Source of the DNA: Macquaria australasica | Lineage: Eukaryota; Chordata; Actinopteri; Centrarchiformes; Percichthyidae | Direction of reading: 5' to 3' | Assembly: GCA_005408345.1 (NCBI GenBank) | Contig: SEMN01000016.1 | Span: 1,488,001-1,552,000 of the forward strand | Length of the DNA: 64,000 nt | The notes under the pieces: generated by a model | Database searches by the model: none | What the model was told of the DNA's origin: nothing | What the model saw: the letters and a program-made list of their open reading frames with translations, nothing else | Made by a program: the position numbers and the translations under genes | Shown here: positions 63,992 through 64,000 of the stretch, piece after piece | Numbering within the stretch: position 1 is the first letter of the stretch | Layout: each line of letters begins with the position of its first letter

Positions 63992-64000
63992 GTGAGATAG

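Noticed and set aside
2386..63991. Assignment to hemicentin-2 instead of hemicentin-1
   Set aside because: vWA, linker and individual Ig motifs (for example QERVANQRI, LVFLGDPN and GEAQQHI) follow hemicentin-1 as I remember it, domain by domain.
1..64000. A previously undescribed multi-gene system
   Set aside because: The window is explained by one known gene, one tRNA and repeats; no cluster of unexplained genes was seen on either strand.

Overview
The window is one long stretch of vertebrate genomic DNA, almost certainly from a teleost fish and probably a percomorph. It is filled by the 5' half of a single plus-strand gene, hemicentin-1 (hmcn1, also called fibulin-6), which encodes a giant secreted extracellular-matrix protein. 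The fish assignment rests on the orthology, on many short introns (about 85 to 160 bp) mixed with large ones, and on interspersed repeats of types I recognise from spiny-rayed fishes. The species cannot be fixed from the sequence.

Layout: 1-1600 is intergenic, with an inverted-repeat element family and a percomorph-type repeat. About 1950-2385 is the likely promoter and 5' leader. The start codon is at 2386. I could place 54 coding exons from 2386 to 63991, all with AG/GT borders and all in one continuous reading frame: 8,437 coding bases, 2,812 complete codons plus one base. Exons 1-5 encode the signal peptide and a von Willebrand A (vWA) domain with a DVTGS metal-site motif. Exons 5-8 encode the conserved hemicentin linker region. 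Exons 9-54 encode immunoglobulin domains Ig1 to Ig25 and the first half of Ig26. From my memory of the human protein, every domain is present and collinear. The window ends in intron 54, so the remaining Ig domains, thrombospondin repeats, G2F/nidogen-like domain and EGF modules lie downstream.

The non-coding part is mainly introns. Intron 1 is 16.9 kb and holds a Tc1-like element, a solo LTR with perfect 5-bp target duplications, a hAT-type element and other repeats. Intron 6 is 4.5 kb and intron 35 holds an 849-bp hAT-type element with perfect 8-bp target duplications. A tRNA-Ser(AGA) gene lies antisense in intron 32. Long (TG)n tracts sit next to the 3' splice sites of exons 23 and 40, and a retroelement 3' end runs into the acceptor of exon 38.

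I found no second protein-coding gene on either strand and no sign of an undescribed multi-gene system. The points most worth a second look are the nested tRNA, the repeat-shaped splice sites and the dated or intact transposon insertions. Human comparisons are from memory and no database search was run.
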